Source: Dehalococcoidia bacterium UBA3254 (GTDB lineage: Bacteria; Chloroflexota; Dehalococcoidia; Dehalococcoidales; UBA3254). Taken from it: a stretch of DNA of 14,362 nt. The notes beneath the pieces were generated by a model. That model did not search any database, was not told the DNA's origin, and was given only the letters and a program-made list of their open reading frames with translations. The position numbers and the translations under genes are program-made. Location of the stretch: positions 524 through 14,885 of the forward strand of contig DEUU01000370.1 in NCBI GenBank assembly GCA_002362735.1, given 5' to 3'. Positions 13,458 through 14,362 of the stretch are shown here, piece by piece (the first letter of the stretch is position 1; every line of letters starts with the position of its first letter).

Positions 13458-14003
13458 ATGGCAACAAACTTAATCACTGTTAAGGAAGTCCAGGAAAAAT
13501 CAAAGGACGGCAGCAGCTGGCTCGAGTTGACTGACCAGGAAAACCGGACTCACCGCATCTTTCGGCGTGTGCAGGACAATGAAGGAAACTGGCATGACCT
13601 GTCAGGCAAGTATGAGATGCTCCGTCATAGCGAAAATCGGGATTTAAAATTGACTACCGAATTAAAAGGCCGCTTCACCAATGTCATTGATGTCGAAGCT
13701 GTTGCAGAAATGCCTTCTCGCAGTACTCGCCGCACTGTTGAAGATAAAGAAGCTGAATGTCGTTTGAAGACCTTTACCACCGCTTATGCCAAAGACCTGG
13801 CAGTGGCGGGCAAAATCAATGTTGATTCTATCCTTGGCTGGTCTGAGCTTTTCTTCCGTTATCTTCAGGGAGAAGTTACGATCAGCGACGATGAATTAAA
13901 CGAAGTCTTGAAAAAGACCAGAAGCTTAGAAGAAGCACCGGTGGCCAGGACATCCGCCCGGAAATCAATTACCCCCAGGGCTCCGGAAAGCATCGCGAGA
14001 TAG
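13458..14003 (+). CDS. Uncharacterised protein, possible OB-fold nucleic-acid-binding
   Basis: I do not recognise this 181-residue soluble protein. The first 85 residues alternate short beta-like strands and turns (LITVKEVQEK, WLELTDQENRTHRIFR, KGRFTNVIDVEAV), a layout compatible with an OB-fold. A charged linker (about 86-100) leads to a helical part, about 101-145: ECRLKTFTTAYAKDLAVAGK, then VDSILGWSELFFRYLQGEV. The spacing resembles the helical end seen after OB-folds in some phage and bacterial single-strand-binding-like proteins. The tail (about 155-181) is basic and disordered (ARTSARKSITPRAP), unlike the acidic tail of SSB. ATG 13458 has AAGGAGA at 6-nt spacing and a strong promoter, so it is probably well expressed. 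It stands alone between the hydrolase and a convergent HAD gene. Identity is open; OB-fold is a guess from pattern only. Confidence 0.75.
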   Translation: MATNLITVKEVQEKSKDGSSWLELTDQENRTHRIFRRVQDNEGNWHDLSGKYEMLRHSENRDLKLTTELKGRFTNVIDVEAVAEMPSRSTRRTVEDKEAECRLKTFTTAYAKDLAVAGKINVDSILGWSELFFRYLQGEVTISDDELNEVLKKTRSLEEAPVARTSARKSITPRAPESIAR

Positions 14004-14010
14004 ACTATAA

Positions 14011-14362
14011 TCAAGGGCGACCGATAACTTTCCAATTTTCACGCTGAGCAAGGTCAAATAATGGCTTATCGGGATATACGGCCACGGGGTTTCCGACTAA
14101 TTTAAACACCGGGGCATCGTAAATGCTGTCGGCATAGGCTGAACTCTGTCTGAAATCTATACTCAACTTCTCCTTTTCAATGAAGTCGATTAAAAATTGA
14201 GCTTTGATCTCCCCGAAGCAGAGCGGCTTGATAATCTTGCCTGAATAGATGTTATTTCTGACTTCCAGTTTCGTTCCCACCGCATAGTCCGCTCCAATCC
14301 TTTTTCTCAGCACTTCCAAAAAGTCGATAAACATTCCGGAAAGAACCAAAATTTTAAGGTTT
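14011..14362 (-). CDS. HAD-IB family hydrolase (SerB-like phosphatase), C-terminal part, N-terminus off window
   Basis: The frame is open to the right edge, so this is the C-terminal 116 or so residues of a longer protein. Three late HAD motifs are visible: motif II Ser in KILVLSGMF, the motif III Lys in CFGEIKAQFL, and the motif IV acidic pair in AYADSIYDAPVF, followed by GNPVAVYPDKPLFDLAQRENW. The last pattern is typical of HAD-IB phosphatases, the group including phosphoserine phosphatase and related enzymes. The nucleophile DxD motif I would lie upstream and is not visible. A TTG at 14349 could look like a start, but the coding signal (NLKI before VLSG) continues past it. The gene converges on the OB-like gene with a 7-nt gap and no terminator. 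The substrate cannot be inferred. Confidence 0.85.
   Translation of the reverse strand, partial: NLKILVLSGMFIDFLEVLRKRIGADYAVGTKLEVRNNIYSGKIIKPLCFGEIKAQFLIDFIEKEKLSIDFRQSSAYADSIYDAPVFKLVGNPVAVYPDKPLFDLAQRENWKVIGRP

Noticed and set aside
1..14362. CRISPR arrays, tRNAs, rRNAs, insertion sequences or prophage
   Set aside because: No regularly spaced repeats, tRNA-like cloverleaf, rRNA segment, transposase or integrase were seen on either strand.

Overview
The window reads as ordinary chromosome from an anaerobic bacterium that carries the Wood-Ljungdahl (acetyl-CoA) pathway. The DnaE sequence style, the long-form ribosome hibernation factor, and the ACS and methyltransferase genes together suggest Chloroflexota, possibly a Dehalococcoidia-type lineage. 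That placement is an inference from sequence style, not a phylogeny. Genes are densely packed, base composition looks moderate and fairly even, and I see no mobile element, CRISPR array, tRNA or rRNA.

Region 1 (1-3494, + strand) is the end of a Wood-Ljungdahl operon. It holds the C-terminal part of acetyl-CoA synthase (acsB) with the CGC motif of cluster A, then acsC (corrinoid iron-sulfur protein large subunit), acsE (methyltetrahydrofolate:corrinoid methyltransferase) and a DUF3786 protein. Gaps are 5-11 nt. The stop codons of acsB and acsC are embedded in the next gene's GAGGAG ribosome binding site, which indicates tight translational coupling. The set would move a methyl group from methyl-THF to the corrinoid protein and on to acetyl-CoA synthase. 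acsD and CO dehydrogenase are not in view.

Region 2 (3495-8030, + strand) is a run of mostly housekeeping genes: an unrecognised four-helix membrane protein with a proline-rich tail, a TIM-barrel amidohydrolase, thpR (2H RNA phosphoesterase), a small zinc-ribbon protein, comF, hpf (ribosome hibernation), a strong terminator, and ogt (O6-alkylguanine repair).

Region 3 (8045-12451, - strand) carries radC and dnaE, the replicative DNA polymerase III alpha subunit, with two DNA dyads in the gap between them. Region 4 (12586-14362) has a membrane metal-dependent hydrolase divergent from dnaE, an unrecognised 181-residue protein with a strong promoter and a possible OB-fold, and the C-terminal part of a HAD-IB phosphatase on the - strand that runs off the right edge.

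The most notable points are the extra cysteines around the ACS nickel site, a DUF3786 gene locked into the acs operon, promoters with extended -10 boxes so close to the start codon that transcripts would be (nearly) leaderless, competing G/C-block RNA structures before thpR, the dyads upstream of radC, an Asn/Gly linker in DnaE, and the uncharacterised OB-like protein. I found no clear new multi-gene system.
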